Shown here: positions 16,800-24,801 of the stretch, piece by piece
Position numbering within the stretch: the stretch's first letter is position 1
Layout of the letters: each line of letters starts with the position of its first letter
Virus record (IMG/VR): IMGVR_UViG_3300004097_000010
Location: 1-48,599 of that record
Length of the DNA: 48,599 bases
Source: a virus
Strand: one strand, 5' to 3'
Notes under the pieces: model-generated
What the model saw: only the letters and a program-made list of their open reading frames with translations
Told to the model about the DNA's origin: nothing
The model's database searches: none
Program-made: the position numbers and the translations under genes

Positions 16800-17879
16800 T
16801 TACGTCATGAATGCTTTATAACCTGTGAATAACGCTAATGCACCTGCGATAAATGTAGGGATGAGTTTTATGGTCTCACTATTATCCTTTCGAATATATG
16901 ACCTATCGTCGAAATGGTCTTTAGTGATAACTCGCTCAAAGAGTCTCTTATGTTCGTCAACCTTACCAACCACGTCTAGTGTTCGTAGGTCTTCTTTATG
17001 TTTAAAAAGTTCTCGTTCATTATTTCTAGCTATTTCATTTTCGTTTATCTTCCGTATCTTTTCTTGTAGTACATTTAACTCCTTTTCAATACCCGCACTT
17101 ACTTGGAACTTAACGTCTCCTTTAGTCTCTGCTTCGTATTTACTATTAAATAGGTAAATTATGCCCTTACCACTAAATGCATCTTCGTATGATACAAACG
17201 TAGGTCGTGACCCCATAGTGCAATTGGTATCGATTATCCAGACACCGTCCTCAAGACTTCCGTCAACTACCCCCTTTAATTCTTTAACTTCACCGTATAG
17301 ATTAATCCATGCGGAATTATAATAACCGTTATTGTTAACTAACTTAACGTTCATAGCAAAAGACGAATCTTTACGCATCATTAAATCATGTTTAACAATA
17401 TCATCGTGTGCACTCTTTGTAGAGTACGGATGTTCTGCATCAGAGCTGGTAGACAATACTAAATCCAGATTAGTATAGTAACCGTTTTCGTATAAGTCTC
17501 TTTTAGGTATAGAGTACTCTATAGTACCTACCACTTGGTTAAACCTGTAAACTATATTATCGACACTAAACGCCGCCTTCATCAGTACACGATCTAACCC
17601 GCAGTCATCTGTAACTAAATCTAGTTCCATCTTAACTGACTCATACATAACTCTAGACATCTCGTACTTATATCTAACTAATACACAACCTACACGAGTA
17701 CCAATTGGTACGGACGGTACTGTATATTTTAACCCACTGCGTTCAACAACAAATACAGGTATGTCAGTCGTATTTAACACTTCTCTAGTCTGTTTAATAC
17801 CACAGGAGTTACCTGCACTATGTGACGTCTCAGAGCCGACCACACACTCAGTTGCTTTTAATATTTTTATATCTGACAT
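16800..17879 (-). CDS. C-terminally membrane-anchored protein, unknown
   Basis: The 359-residue protein has a beta-rich body (about 1-255), then a charged coiled coil (about 258-320, EKELNVLQEKIRKINENEIA) and one hydrophobic segment at the extreme C-terminus (about 340-357, LIPTFIAGALALFTGYKAF), so it is a likely tail-anchored protein. The N-terminus has few charges and no signal peptide. Its start has AAGGACC upstream. It is the first gene 5' of the RNA polymerase-like gene and is separated from the capsid gene by a 396-base noncoding stretch. Confidence 0.6.
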   Translation of the reverse strand: MSDIKILKATECVVGSETSHSAGNSCGIKQTREVLNTTDIPVFVVERSGLKYTVPSVPIGTRVGCVLVRYKYEMSRVMYESVKMELDLVTDDCGLDRVLMKAAFSVDNIVYRFNQVVGTIEYSIPKRDLYENGYYTNLDLVLSTSSDAEHPYSTKSAHDDIVKHDLMMRKDSSFAMNVKLVNNNGYYNSAWINLYGEVKELKGVVDGSLEDGVWIIDTNCTMGSRPTFVSYEDAFSGKGIIYLFNSKYEAETKGDVKFQVSAGIEKELNVLQEKIRKINENEIARNNERELFKHKEDLRTLDVVGKVDEHKRLFERVITKDHFDDRSYIRKDNSETIKLIPTFIAGALALFTGYKAFMT

Positions 17880-17990
17880 TAAAGTGGTCCTTAAATTTAA
17901 TGACTAGCTTATCTTAGAGTAATATTACTATCAATACTCCATGTAGATAATATAGGTTTATAGGTTTCATGATTAGACTATATTGGTTAG

Positions 17991-18038
17991 ACGGCATAAA
18001 AGAATCTAAAAAGACTGTCCTATTTATAAGGTCGTCTT
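17991..18038 (-). terminator. Distal capsid terminator with TTTATGCCGT element
   Basis: On the minus strand an imperfect stem (AAGAC/GTCTT outer, AGG/CCT inner) is followed by TTTTTAGATTC and then TTTTATGCCGTC. The exact element ACGGCATAAA lies at 17991-18000. It is about 240 bases beyond the capsid stop codon, so it would make a capsid mRNA with a long 3' end. Confidence 0.55.
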
Positions 18039-18229
18039 TCTATCATCTAATATACTTCTTTCTTTAACGTCTTTAAATACGACCGCTACCTATGTAGAAT
18101 ACCAGGCTAAGTCGGAGGGTCTAAATATTTTCTAGAGGTTGAATACGTTAAGTATTCTAAGTACGCAATTAAGCGTTTGGATTTAACATCAAATTGTATT
18201 AATACTTACGCGACTGCTAGTATTATAGT

Positions 18230-18259
18230 TACTCGATAGCGAATATTCGCTATCGAGTA
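18230..18259. repeat. Perfect 30-base palindrome after capsid gene
   Basis: The two 15-base arms (TACTCGATAGCGAAT and its exact complement) meet at the centre with no spacer. It begins 16 bases after the capsid stop codon. No T-run follows in either direction, so it is not a standard intrinsic terminator. As RNA it would form a very stable hairpin protecting the 3' end of a highly expressed message; as DNA it could be a dimeric protein site. Confidence 0.85.
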
Positions 18260-18275
18260 GAACTAAACTAAATGT

Positions 18276-20438
18276 TTAGTCTTGTGTACCTAACACTTTA
18301 GAAAGACCATTAACTTTAATAACTGCAATGATTGGTAAGCAGTTGATATGTAAGTCACGGGTTTGAATTTGTGTTTCTTTCTGCTGTGTGTTGTTACGTG
18401 ATACTTGTGCATGACTTGAAAGTTCAGGCATGTATGCATGGATACCAGTTGAAAGTGGATCAAGTTTACCAGATTTATCACCACGAGTTAACGTTAGGAC
18501 GATTGTATCATTCATACGTTCATCTGGAGAACTAACAATCATGTGATCAACTTCAGCTGATAAAGTACGCTCATCACCAGAAACGATTAAGTGACGTGGT
18601 AAGATAGTATCAGTACCGATTAAAACTTTTGGTTTCTCGTTGCTACCCATTGTAAGGTTAGCTAATGCGCCATCGTAGTTAGAATCACGAATCATGCGGT
18701 AAGAGATATCGCGGATTGCATCAATTAATACAGCAGCAACATCAGAAGCACGCTCATGACTTTTAACACTTTTAATACGAGTTTCCATATCAAGAACTAA
18801 TTCTTCAAAGAATGGAGTAACTGCGTAACGACCAATACCTTCAATTGCAGGGATAGTACCCGGAGCTATTGATTTGATATCTAAAGTACGTAGACTATCA
18901 ACGTAGTTCAATAAAGAAGTAACGGCTGCGTTAGATGTAGTTGTACGTGAAGTAGCAACTAAAGCACGTAAATCAGATGCTTTATCTGTAGCTGAACTTA
19001 ATGGAGATGGAGCAGTAATCGGTGGACCTAATGGGATTGTGTAGCTTTCAGTAACAACTTTACTGTCAACTAACAAACCACGTGTACGACGGTTACCGTT
19101 TGTTTTATGAGCATTGATATCATAACCCAATACTTCAAAAGTGATATCGTCAACGATAGACTTACCAGCGCCAGTATCAAGAGGTAAACTTTCACCCGAA
19201 GCAAGTTCGTAAACTGTATTGATAGTAATACCGTTTGAGTAGATATGTGTATCAGCAGTTTCTAAGTTAGTGTCACCATTAACTTTAACTGATAAACGAA
19301 TACCTGCACTAGCAGCTACTAACGTTTCAAGGCCTTCAGGCACTACACCACCTAAAGTAAGAGTTTTATCATTGATAACTAAGTCTACAGTATTGTAGCT
19401 AAGTTCCATACCGTAACTATCGTCTTCTTTAGCAGGTAAGAATGAAGTACGTGGAAGACCAGCTAGTTTAAAACGGATTACAGATTTTTTAGTAGGCTCA
19501 GATGCAGATGCAACGCGAACGTACATGTAATCTAAAGATACTTTCTGTGCCAATGCATCAGATGCGTCTAATGTAGAACCACCAACCATACCCGGTGCAA
19601 CAGATAGGGCTAATAAATCAAAACGTGCGTCGTTACGGATAGGACCAGTTTTAACAGATACGCCATCAACGATACGGTCAGACAATGGAACTGCTGCAGT
19701 GTCTACAAAATTTGCAGCATTACTATCATCGGCAAGGTAAACTGGAACGATGCGAGTAGCTTCGTTTGCTAAAATTGTTGAATCAACCATTGCGTCAATA
19801 ATTGAACGTTTCTTAAAGTCTGTAACTGAGCCGTTAGCAGCACGTTTAATTTCATTCATTACCATTGTACGTTCAACAGACATGGTTAAACCATTTGCAT
19901 CTGGAGAAAGTACGTGAGTTGGATAGAACGCTTCTGCGAAGTCATCTTGAACAGCAGCTAATGCGTTGAATACAACAGAGTGACCGATAAAGTTACGTAA
20001 ATCTTTCTCCTCGAATGCTTCTAAAGAAACTTCGTGACGATGATCAATTGAACCAGCAATACCTGTAGAAGTTGGACGAACTACATCGATACCTTCAACT
20101 GACGGATTTAATGTACTTGTAGCCGCTTCAGCGAATGCTACTAAGTTACCAGCGCCCATTGCAATGATTGTAGCTGCTTCAAGACCAGCGTCACCAATAG
20201 ATTCGATAGAAACGCCAGCGTCAATTAGAGTTTGTTTAACAGTATTTTCTACATCGTCATATGCATTTTCAATCTCTGCAGTACGAACTGAATCAATACC
20301 TTCCATTGAAATAATACCGGCGGCAACATCAGAACTAACTAAAGCTCCGCCACCATTTAATAGTAATGTTGAAATTGCTGCCGATGCTGCACCAGCGATT
20401 GCTTGAGATGGTTTTGATTTTTTATTAAAACGTGACAT
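18276..20438 (-). CDS. Major capsid protein precursor
   Basis: The frame opens at 20501, but the start at ATG 20438 (MSRFNKKSKPSQ) has AAAGGAA at the right distance, giving 720 residues. The first 140 residues are Ala/Gly-rich and carry several [S/A]-x-E sites: SME|G45, SIE|S79, SVE|G115, SLE|A140. In phiKZ-type phages the prohead protease cuts after such Glu residues, so this is a propeptide removed during head maturation, and the mature shell protein would probably start at residue 116 or 141. The remaining 580 residues are a beta-rich HK97-fold-like shell protein by context. It is preceded by a 186-residue gene and followed by a long noncoding 3' region. Confidence 0.78.
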   Translation of the reverse strand: MSRFNKKSKPSQAIAGAASAAISTLLLNGGGALVSSDVAAGIISMEGIDSVRTAEIENAYDDVENTVKQTLIDAGVSIESIGDAGLEAATIIAMGAGNLVAFAEAATSTLNPSVEGIDVVRPTSTGIAGSIDHRHEVSLEAFEEKDLRNFIGHSVVFNALAAVQDDFAEAFYPTHVLSPDANGLTMSVERTMVMNEIKRAANGSVTDFKKRSIIDAMVDSTILANEATRIVPVYLADDSNAANFVDTAAVPLSDRIVDGVSVKTGPIRNDARFDLLALSVAPGMVGGSTLDASDALAQKVSLDYMYVRVASASEPTKKSVIRFKLAGLPRTSFLPAKEDDSYGMELSYNTVDLVINDKTLTLGGVVPEGLETLVAASAGIRLSVKVNGDTNLETADTHIYSNGITINTVYELASGESLPLDTGAGKSIVDDITFEVLGYDINAHKTNGNRRTRGLLVDSKVVTESYTIPLGPPITAPSPLSSATDKASDLRALVATSRTTTSNAAVTSLLNYVDSLRTLDIKSIAPGTIPAIEGIGRYAVTPFFEELVLDMETRIKSVKSHERASDVAAVLIDAIRDISYRMIRDSNYDGALANLTMGSNEKPKVLIGTDTILPRHLIVSGDERTLSAEVDHMIVSSPDERMNDTIVLTLTRGDKSGKLDPLSTGIHAYMPELSSHAQVSRNNTQQKETQIQTRDLHINCLPIIAVIKVNGLSKVLGTQD

Positions 20439-20532
20439 GGATTTTCCTTTAATAACGTTATTTAAAAAGAATTTGCTATATGCTTTTGTTAATATTAACA
20501 TATAATTATTGGGTAGCGTCTATTTATATTTT

Positions 20533-21093
20533 TTAACTAGATGCCATATCTTTACATTTTACGCTGATGTAGTTTTCATACATCTTGGTTTTACTTATAG
20601 TAATACCGTCTAAATGGGGTCTCAGAACTGCGAATAGTTCTTCATATAAACTAGTGACGTTTTGTACTTCATCTTTTTCAACGAAGACAAAACCTATCGT
20701 ATCCATACCTATTAGTACAGGTTTGACCCAGATACGTTTAGTCGGCGTTTTAGTACTACCAGCACCACTACCTGTAATGGTAAATTTGGTTAGACCTTCT
20801 AGATAATTATTACTATCAAAATATCTATTATAAAGCTGAGCTTCCTGTTCGGTATTAACGTATTCTAAGCCGTTTATACGAGCAGGTACCATTGACGACC
20901 CAATACCATTAAGTAAAGTCTTTAACTCACTATAGATACCATAGATATCGTATTTGGAAATTAACGTGTAAATTGCAACTTCCTCGGCTGATAGTATAGT
21001 AGAAAGTTTTGATAAATCTAAAACTGAGGTTAAATTCAGTCCGTTCGAGGTTAGTGTTTTTTCTAACCAGTTAGGTATCAGAACATATTTCAT
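20533..21093 (-). CDS. Hypothetical protein upstream of capsid gene
   Basis: The 186-residue protein is not recognised. It begins MKYVLIPNWLEKTL, has an Arg/Lys-poor alpha/beta sequence and a Gly/Ser-rich turn at about 111-117 (TGSGAGSTK). It has no membrane segment. Its gene is divergent from the helicase gene, whose start lies only 36 bases away, and is followed after 94 bases by the capsid gene. That gap contains the AT-rich string AATTATATGTTAATATT on the minus strand, a possible promoter for capsid expression. A head-assembly role is possible from location only. Confidence 0.6.
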   Translation of the reverse strand: MKYVLIPNWLEKTLTSNGLNLTSVLDLSKLSTILSAEEVAIYTLISKYDIYGIYSELKTLLNGIGSSMVPARINGLEYVNTEQEAQLYNRYFDSNNYLEGLTKFTITGSGAGSTKTPTKRIWVKPVLIGMDTIGFVFVEKDEVQNVTSLYEELFAVLRPHLDGITISKTKMYENYISVKCKDMASS

Positions 21094-21129
21094 TTTTTGT
21101 ATTACCCTCTAAAAGAATTAGGAACATGT

Positions 21130-22671
21130 ATGGACTCTAAATTATTACTAATCAGCGGTATCATGCTACTCTATAGAGAGAGCCAAGTGACCAAAGATAC
21201 TGACACTTCATCGGAATTAGTAAAAGATGTAATTGTAGGTTTACAGTTACCGTCTACCATAGTAGATGGAGACACTACTGCGAATATCCTGATATCTTTA
21301 CGTAGTACTATCCTTTGGATGACAGAACAGCCTAAAGATCATATCTTCGATAAAGACAACCTACTTCAAAGGATACGTATTAATACGTTAGGAGATGATA
21401 GTTTATATAATGTCATAGTAGATGGTTTGGGTCAAGATGTAGATGAAGAAACTACCCGTAGACGTTGTTTATCATATCGTGCTGAACTAAAGGCGTATCT
21501 TAATAAGAACCTCATTAAAGAGGCCGTAAAAGAAATATATAGTAGTGTACTATGGAATAACGACGAGGTAGACTGGTCGCGTGTAGCTAAAGATATACAG
21601 GAAAAGGTAGAACCTTTCGTTGGTGGACTGGTACAGAAAGACGCTGGTAGTTTAGTTACAGAAATAGATTTAGAAAACATTGCTACGGTTTCAGAGCAAA
21701 TAGAAGAGGGTCAACAAGCTATGTCTACCGAAGGTATTATTAAAACCCCGTATCAAGGATTGAATAGAATGTGTGGCGATAACGGTGGTTTACGTAGAGG
21801 TAACTCTGTACTAATCGGTGCACTACAACATAATTTCAAGTCAGGTCTACTATTAAACATTACTAAAGGGGCAGCGTTATATAACGACCCATTTATGTAT
21901 GATGAAACCAAACAACCTTTAATAGTATTTATTACACTAGAAAATGAAGTGGTGGATAATATTCTTATTATGTACAAGAATATGGTTGAGACTGAAACTG
22001 GTGTAGAGGTTGACATAAAGCAGGTAGACCCTAACGTAGCTGCTACGTACGTTAAAGAGCGACTAATGTCTCGCGGTTATAGAGTTAAGATGTTACGGTT
22101 CGATCCGTCTGACTTTACGTATCGCGACTTGATTGATTTATTAAATGGTTATATTGCTGAGGGTTATGAGATACACCTATTAGTTATAGACTATTTAAAT
22201 AAGATGTCTAAGTCAGGATGTGTCGGCGCTAACATGGCGGGTATGATTAAAGATTTGTTTAGTAAGATACGAAATTATACTAGTCCTAAACAAATTCTTT
22301 TCGTTACAGCTCATCAGTTATCCAGTGACGCCAAGTTTTTACTTAGACAGGGCGTAGAGAACTTTACACACGAAGTAGTAAATAAGGGCTATTACGATGA
22401 GTGTAAAGGGGTAGACCAAGAAGTAGACCAAGAGATATGTATCTTTATCAACAAACCGGGCGACGGTCATAGTTATCTTGAAATGCATCGTGGTAAACAT
22501 CGTAAGTCAGGAGCCATTACTCCAGAGAGAGATTTATATACAGTATATAAATTTGAACCTGTGGGTGAGATACCTGATGACGTAGAGGGTAAAGACCAGT
22601 CTAGAAAATCTGTAGGTGGCGGTATTGTCGGTGACGGTGACGGTGACCAAAAGGCATGGTGGGATGGATAG
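21130..22671 (+). CDS. Replicative DNA helicase (DnaB-like, SF4)
   Basis: The 513-residue protein has the RecA-type helicase core. There is an atypical Walker A LIGALQHNFKSGLLLN (about 230-245; K and S kept), the catalytic glutamate in FITLENEVVDN (about 274-284), Walker B IHLLVIDYLNKMSKSG (about 354-369) and the sensor region FVTAHQLSSDAK (about 391-402). The N-terminal 170 residues are helical, as in DnaB interaction domains. It unwinds DNA ahead of the phage replication fork. I chose ATG 21130, which has AGGA eight bases upstream, rather than an in-frame TTG at 21097. The gene is a single rightward unit with its own terminator. The C-terminus is Gly/Asp-rich. Confidence 0.85.
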   Translation: MDSKLLLISGIMLLYRESQVTKDTDTSSELVKDVIVGLQLPSTIVDGDTTANILISLRSTILWMTEQPKDHIFDKDNLLQRIRINTLGDDSLYNVIVDGLGQDVDEETTRRRCLSYRAELKAYLNKNLIKEAVKEIYSSVLWNNDEVDWSRVAKDIQEKVEPFVGGLVQKDAGSLVTEIDLENIATVSEQIEEGQQAMSTEGIIKTPYQGLNRMCGDNGGLRRGNSVLIGALQHNFKSGLLLNITKGAALYNDPFMYDETKQPLIVFITLENEVVDNILIMYKNMVETETGVEVDIKQVDPNVAATYVKERLMSRGYRVKMLRFDPSDFTYRDLIDLLNGYIAEGYEIHLLVIDYLNKMSKSGCVGANMAGMIKDLFSKIRNYTSPKQILFVTAHQLSSDAKFLLRQGVENFTHEVVNKGYYDECKGVDQEVDQEICIFINKPGDGHSYLEMHRGKHRKSGAITPERDLYTVYKFEPVGEIPDDVEGKDQSRKSVGGGIVGDGDGDQKAWWDG

Positions 22672-22680
22672 TACAAAAAA

Positions 22681-22714
22681 AAAGAGGTTCCGTAAGGTTC
22701 CTCTTTTATGCCGT
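22681..22714 (+). terminator. Terminator after helicase gene with TTTATGCCGT element
   Basis: AAAGAGG-tt-CC-gtaa-GG-tt-CCTCTTT forms a stem with one internal loop, 10 bases after the helicase stop. On the plus strand it is followed by TTTTATGCCGTC, with the element at 22705-22714. An A-run at 22674-22683 gives a T-run for leftward transcription, so it may also end the minus-strand unit. Confidence 0.8.
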
Positions 22715-22715
22715 C

Positions 22716-22781
22716 TTATTCCTGAATAAATAACACAAGTATTCTATTTGAGGCTAAAATAAGTGACGTACCTTTTCTCAT
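22716..22781 (-). CDS. Possible 21-residue hydrophobic peptide
   Basis: A short minus-strand ORF starts at ATG 22781 with AAAGAGGTG correctly spaced upstream, and encodes MRKGTSLILASNRILVLFIQE. The stop codon is two bases from the TTTATGCCGT element. The frame is open for a further 17 codons 5' with weaker ribosome sites. It would be the last gene of the leftward unit. Coding potential cannot be judged at this length; it is reported because of the good ribosome site. Confidence 0.3.
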   Translation of the reverse strand: MRKGTSLILASNRILVLFIQE

Positions 22782-22889
22782 ATATAACACCTCTTTATTT
22801 AACTCGATGTACTTATCCATTACAGATAGCATGGATGTTATTAGATTTTCGATATATGTATATCGCGTACGTTAGCCACCTCCATTTAG

Positions 22890-23246
22890 TTACTCCTCCG
22901 CTTCTATTAATACTAAATGGATATTAGCTTTAATACCTTCTGCCACTTCTATCGTAACAAAATCTATAGGATACATTTCTTCACCATCGGTATCTAGGGT
23001 AAATGAGTGCCCTAGCTCTGGACACTCGACAATTACGGATAACTCTAAGTCATCTCCTACTAAGTGTAATAGATACGGCTTGATTTCCTCACCACGTTCT
23101 AACAAACGTACTAGGATGGTTCCTAGGTGCACTAGAGACCAACTCTCTTCAGTATCTACGACAGCTCCTTCGAAAACTAATGTAGTATCTTTTACTATCT
23201 GTTCGCCCAATACCTTCTTTACGGTTTCTGCTAATGAAAATGACAT
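22890..23246 (-). CDS. Small acidic hypothetical protein
   Basis: The 118-residue protein is acidic (about 20 Glu/Asp) with alternating beta-type segments (TTLVFEGAVVD, LELSVIVECPELG, PIDFVTIEVAEG). No motif or membrane segment is seen. It is the last clear gene of a leftward cluster of short ORFs that differ in length and type from the structural genes on both sides, a typical accessory region of a large phage. A small antirestriction or host-interaction protein is possible but not supported by a motif. Confidence 0.6.
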   Translation of the reverse strand: MSFSLAETVKKVLGEQIVKDTTLVFEGAVVDTEESWSLVHLGTILVRLLERGEEIKPYLLHLVGDDLELSVIVECPELGHSFTLDTDGEEMYPIDFVTIEVAEGIKANIHLVLIEAEE

Positions 23247-23278
23247 ATTGTTTTCTCTCGTTATTTAAGTTTAGTTGT

Positions 23279-23300
23279 GGGAGTGTCTATTACCACTCCC
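23279..23300 (-). terminator. Weak hairpin between small genes
   Basis: GGGAGTG and CACTCCC form a 7-bp stem with an 8-base loop, 24 bases after the stop of the gene at 23324. No T-run follows on the minus strand. It may be a processing site or weak attenuator rather than a true terminator. Confidence 0.4.
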
Positions 23301-23323
23301 TCGTCAGTCGACTCATTAGAGTC

Positions 23324-23512
23324 TTAATTGGAAATAAATATTCCTACAGTAATCAATATTAATGCCACTGACATTATTATCATATTTAACGTTACTCGTT
23401 TACGACGCCCGCTACATCTACTAATACACCATGCTGGGGCATTGTTATTAAAGTTAATTAAACCTACTAACATCAATACGCCTATGGTAATTATTATTAC
23501 ACCTAACATCAT
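23324..23512 (-). CDS. Small two-span membrane protein
   Basis: I place the start at the ATG pair near 23512, which follows AAAGGAG; a longer form would overlap the upstream gene by 34 bases. The 62-residue product has two membrane segments (about 2-21 MLGVIIITIGVLMLVGLINF, and about 44-60) joined by a loop with two Cys and a basic patch (SRCSGRRKR). It resembles small phage inner-membrane proteins such as superinfection-exclusion or antiholin types in shape only. It is translated right after the Cys-rich gene. Confidence 0.6.
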   Translation of the reverse strand: MMLGVIIITIGVLMLVGLINFNNNAPAWCISRCSGRRKRVTLNMIIMSVALILITVGIFISN

Positions 23513-23514
23513 TA

Positions 23515-23847
23515 CTACTCCTTTATAGTTTCCTTTATTGCTATCCAACCACCTAACGTAAGTTTAGTTACCGTTTCCTTTTCAATCCATCGACAGTATA
23601 ACTTTTCTGAATCCTCACTACACGCTTCTACTTCTGGAGTGAATAGACATCTACGTAAGTAAATTAATCGTTCCTCATCTGTGGTAACTGGACAATAAAA
23701 CACTACACTGTGTACTGTCGCCTCATCACCTACTTGGGGCGCATCTGTTTCTATAGCTAAGTATATTAAGTATATCACTAAACCACATGCGCTTAGTTGA
23801 AATAATTTTTTAATAACTTTCATCTGTAGTGATAAATAACCTAACAT
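23515..23847 (-). CDS. Small anchored Cys-rich protein
   Basis: The 110-residue protein has an N-terminal hydrophobic segment (about 15-32, LSACGLVIYLIYLAIE) after basic residues, either a signal anchor or a signal peptide. The exported part contains four Cys (CPVTTDEERLIYLRRCLF..ACSEDSEKLYC), suggesting disulphide bonds in the periplasm. The stop codon is three bases from the next gene's start, so both are probably coupled. No family is recognised. Confidence 0.6.
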   Translation of the reverse strand: MLGYLSLQMKVIKKLFQLSACGLVIYLIYLAIETDAPQVGDEATVHSVVFYCPVTTDEERLIYLRRCLFTPEVEACSEDSEKLYCRWIEKETVTKLTLGGWIAIKETIKE

Positions 23848-23859
23848 CGTTTACATTCC

Positions 23860-24432
23860 TTATTCATTAAGTGACGGGTCTATATATGGTATCACGTCTC
23901 CACGTTGTTTAACTTTAGCTAAGTGTACGTCATGTTTCTCCTGACGGGCGGCTGAAAACATTTTAGCGACTTCTCTATCCCAGCAACCTAGACGTGACCA
24001 TATCTCATAGAAATTATCTAACTGTCCATCAACATTAAAATCATTAGATGGTACCGCATACCATCCAGTGGAGATACGTTCTGATACTTCTTGTTCGTAC
24101 CAAAATTCATTTAAGCGTGTAGTAAGATGGTAGTCTAGGTCACCTGCGTTAAGGTTAGTTACTGCTACTTCTTCTACTTCAAATACGTCGCGACCATCGC
24201 GTTCTAAGAATACAAACAACACCACCGTCCAATCAGTCTTTATTCTACTTAGTAAATCCATAGATTTATTAATTAACTGTTCTCTACGGACTTGATTGAA
24301 TCCGGGAGCAAATGTACTCCAGCCACCGTTACGTTGGCCGGGTTGATTACCACAGCCCATTATGTATAATGAATTACGGTGACGTTGTAGTAGTTTACGA
24401 AGTAATGTTGAGTCGTTATTTTTCTTCTTCAT
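23860..24432 (-). CDS. Hypothetical protein
   Basis: The 190-residue product starts MKKKNNDSTLLRKLLQRHR and is basic at the N-terminus, followed by a Gly-rich loop (GCGNQPGQRNGGWSTF) and an alpha/beta region with conserved-looking aromatic residues (TDWTVVLFVFLERDG, STGWYAVPSNDFN). No catalytic motif is evident. Its start overlaps the end of the upstream signal-peptide gene by 17 bases, indicating cotranslation. GGAAAA precedes the ATG. Confidence 0.6.
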   Translation of the reverse strand: MKKKNNDSTLLRKLLQRHRNSLYIMGCGNQPGQRNGGWSTFAPGFNQVRREQLINKSMDLLSRIKTDWTVVLFVFLERDGRDVFEVEEVAVTNLNAGDLDYHLTTRLNEFWYEQEVSERISTGWYAVPSNDFNVDGQLDNFYEIWSRLGCWDREVAKMFSAARQEKHDVHLAKVKQRGDVIPYIDPSLNE

Positions 24433-24634
24433 TTAATTTTCCTTTTGTAGTTTCATTCCAAGTATACACTGATTTCAATCCACGGTCGCCAAATTCACTA
24501 GACGTCCAGACCCACACTCCATTTACGAAGTTCTTTACAGTGACTACAGTAGTCGTTTCGGGAGTAGGAGTAAAGACCAGTCCCTGTCCAGATGGAGTTA
24601 TGGTTAACATAATAAGAGCTATAATAATTTTCAT
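24416..24634 (-). CDS. Small exported protein
   Basis: The 72-residue product begins with a hydrophobic signal (MKIIIALIMLTITPSGQG) followed by a Thr/Val-rich beta segment and a charged tail. No lipobox Cys follows the hydrophobic core, so export by Sec rather than lipidation is likely. AAGGAATATTAAA precedes the ATG. Its end overlaps the next gene by 17 bases. Function unknown. Confidence 0.5.
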   Translation of the reverse strand: MKIIIALIMLTITPSGQGLVFTPTPETTTVVTVKNFVNGVWVWTSSEFGDRGLKSVYTWNETTKGKLNEEEK

Positions 24635-24645
24635 TTTAATATTCC

Positions 24646-24801
24646 TTAAAGTTTATCTAATATTTCCGTTAAAGTAGTTTCTATGAATTTAGGAGGTAGG
24701 TACAACGATACGTTAGCGGGTCCTAATTTATTTCTTTTTATCAGAACCTCCACCCCTTCTCTTCCCTTTCCCTTCCCTCGTATATCCAACCCTAACCGCA
24801 T
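24646..24801 (-). CDS. Second half of a split ORF, DnaB/RecA-tail-like
   Basis: This minus-strand frame encodes 51 residues starting at an ATG that lies inside the end of the upstream 41-residue ORF. It contains GREGVEVLIKRNKLGPAN, a Lys-Arg-Asn strand pattern reminiscent of the C-terminal strands of DnaB/RecA-type ATPases (weak resemblance). There is no ribosome site before the ATG. The two halves read as one protein if one base is added to the short A-run near 24801, so this may be a frameshifted gene, a programmed frameshift or a sequencing error. Confidence 0.45.
   Translation of the reverse strand: MRLGLDIRGKGKGREGVEVLIKRNKLGPANVSLYLPPKFIETTLTEILDKL

Larger units (their letters stand above)
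17880..18275. other. 396-base noncoding region downstream of capsid gene
   Basis: No ORF longer than a few codons is found on either strand. The stretch holds the 30-base palindrome just beyond the capsid stop (18230-18259), an imperfect hairpin followed by the TTTATGCCGT element (17991-18038), a small stem with GAATAC/GTATTC arms (about 18140-18160), and AT-rich sequence upstream of the gene at 17879 (CCTATATTATCTACATG on the minus strand) that may hold its promoter. It is probably the long 3' untranslated part of the capsid transcript. Confidence 0.6.

Noticed and set aside
17880-18275. Possible tRNA gene in the capsid 3' region
   Set aside because: No cloverleaf with a T-loop GTTCGA pattern and acceptor stem could be found on either strand, also not in 29810-30123.
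20439-20501. N-terminal extension of the capsid gene (MLILTKAYSK...)
   Set aside because: The AAAGGAA site is placed for ATG 20438. The extension reads through AT-rich leader sequence.
12850-22715. Similarity of TTTATGCCGTC to the Neisseria DNA uptake sequence (ATGCCGTCTGAA)
   Set aside because: The match is eight or nine bases at best, only some copies continue with TCT, and copies are limited to one orientation after hairpins in a phage genome. I do not infer a Neisseria host.
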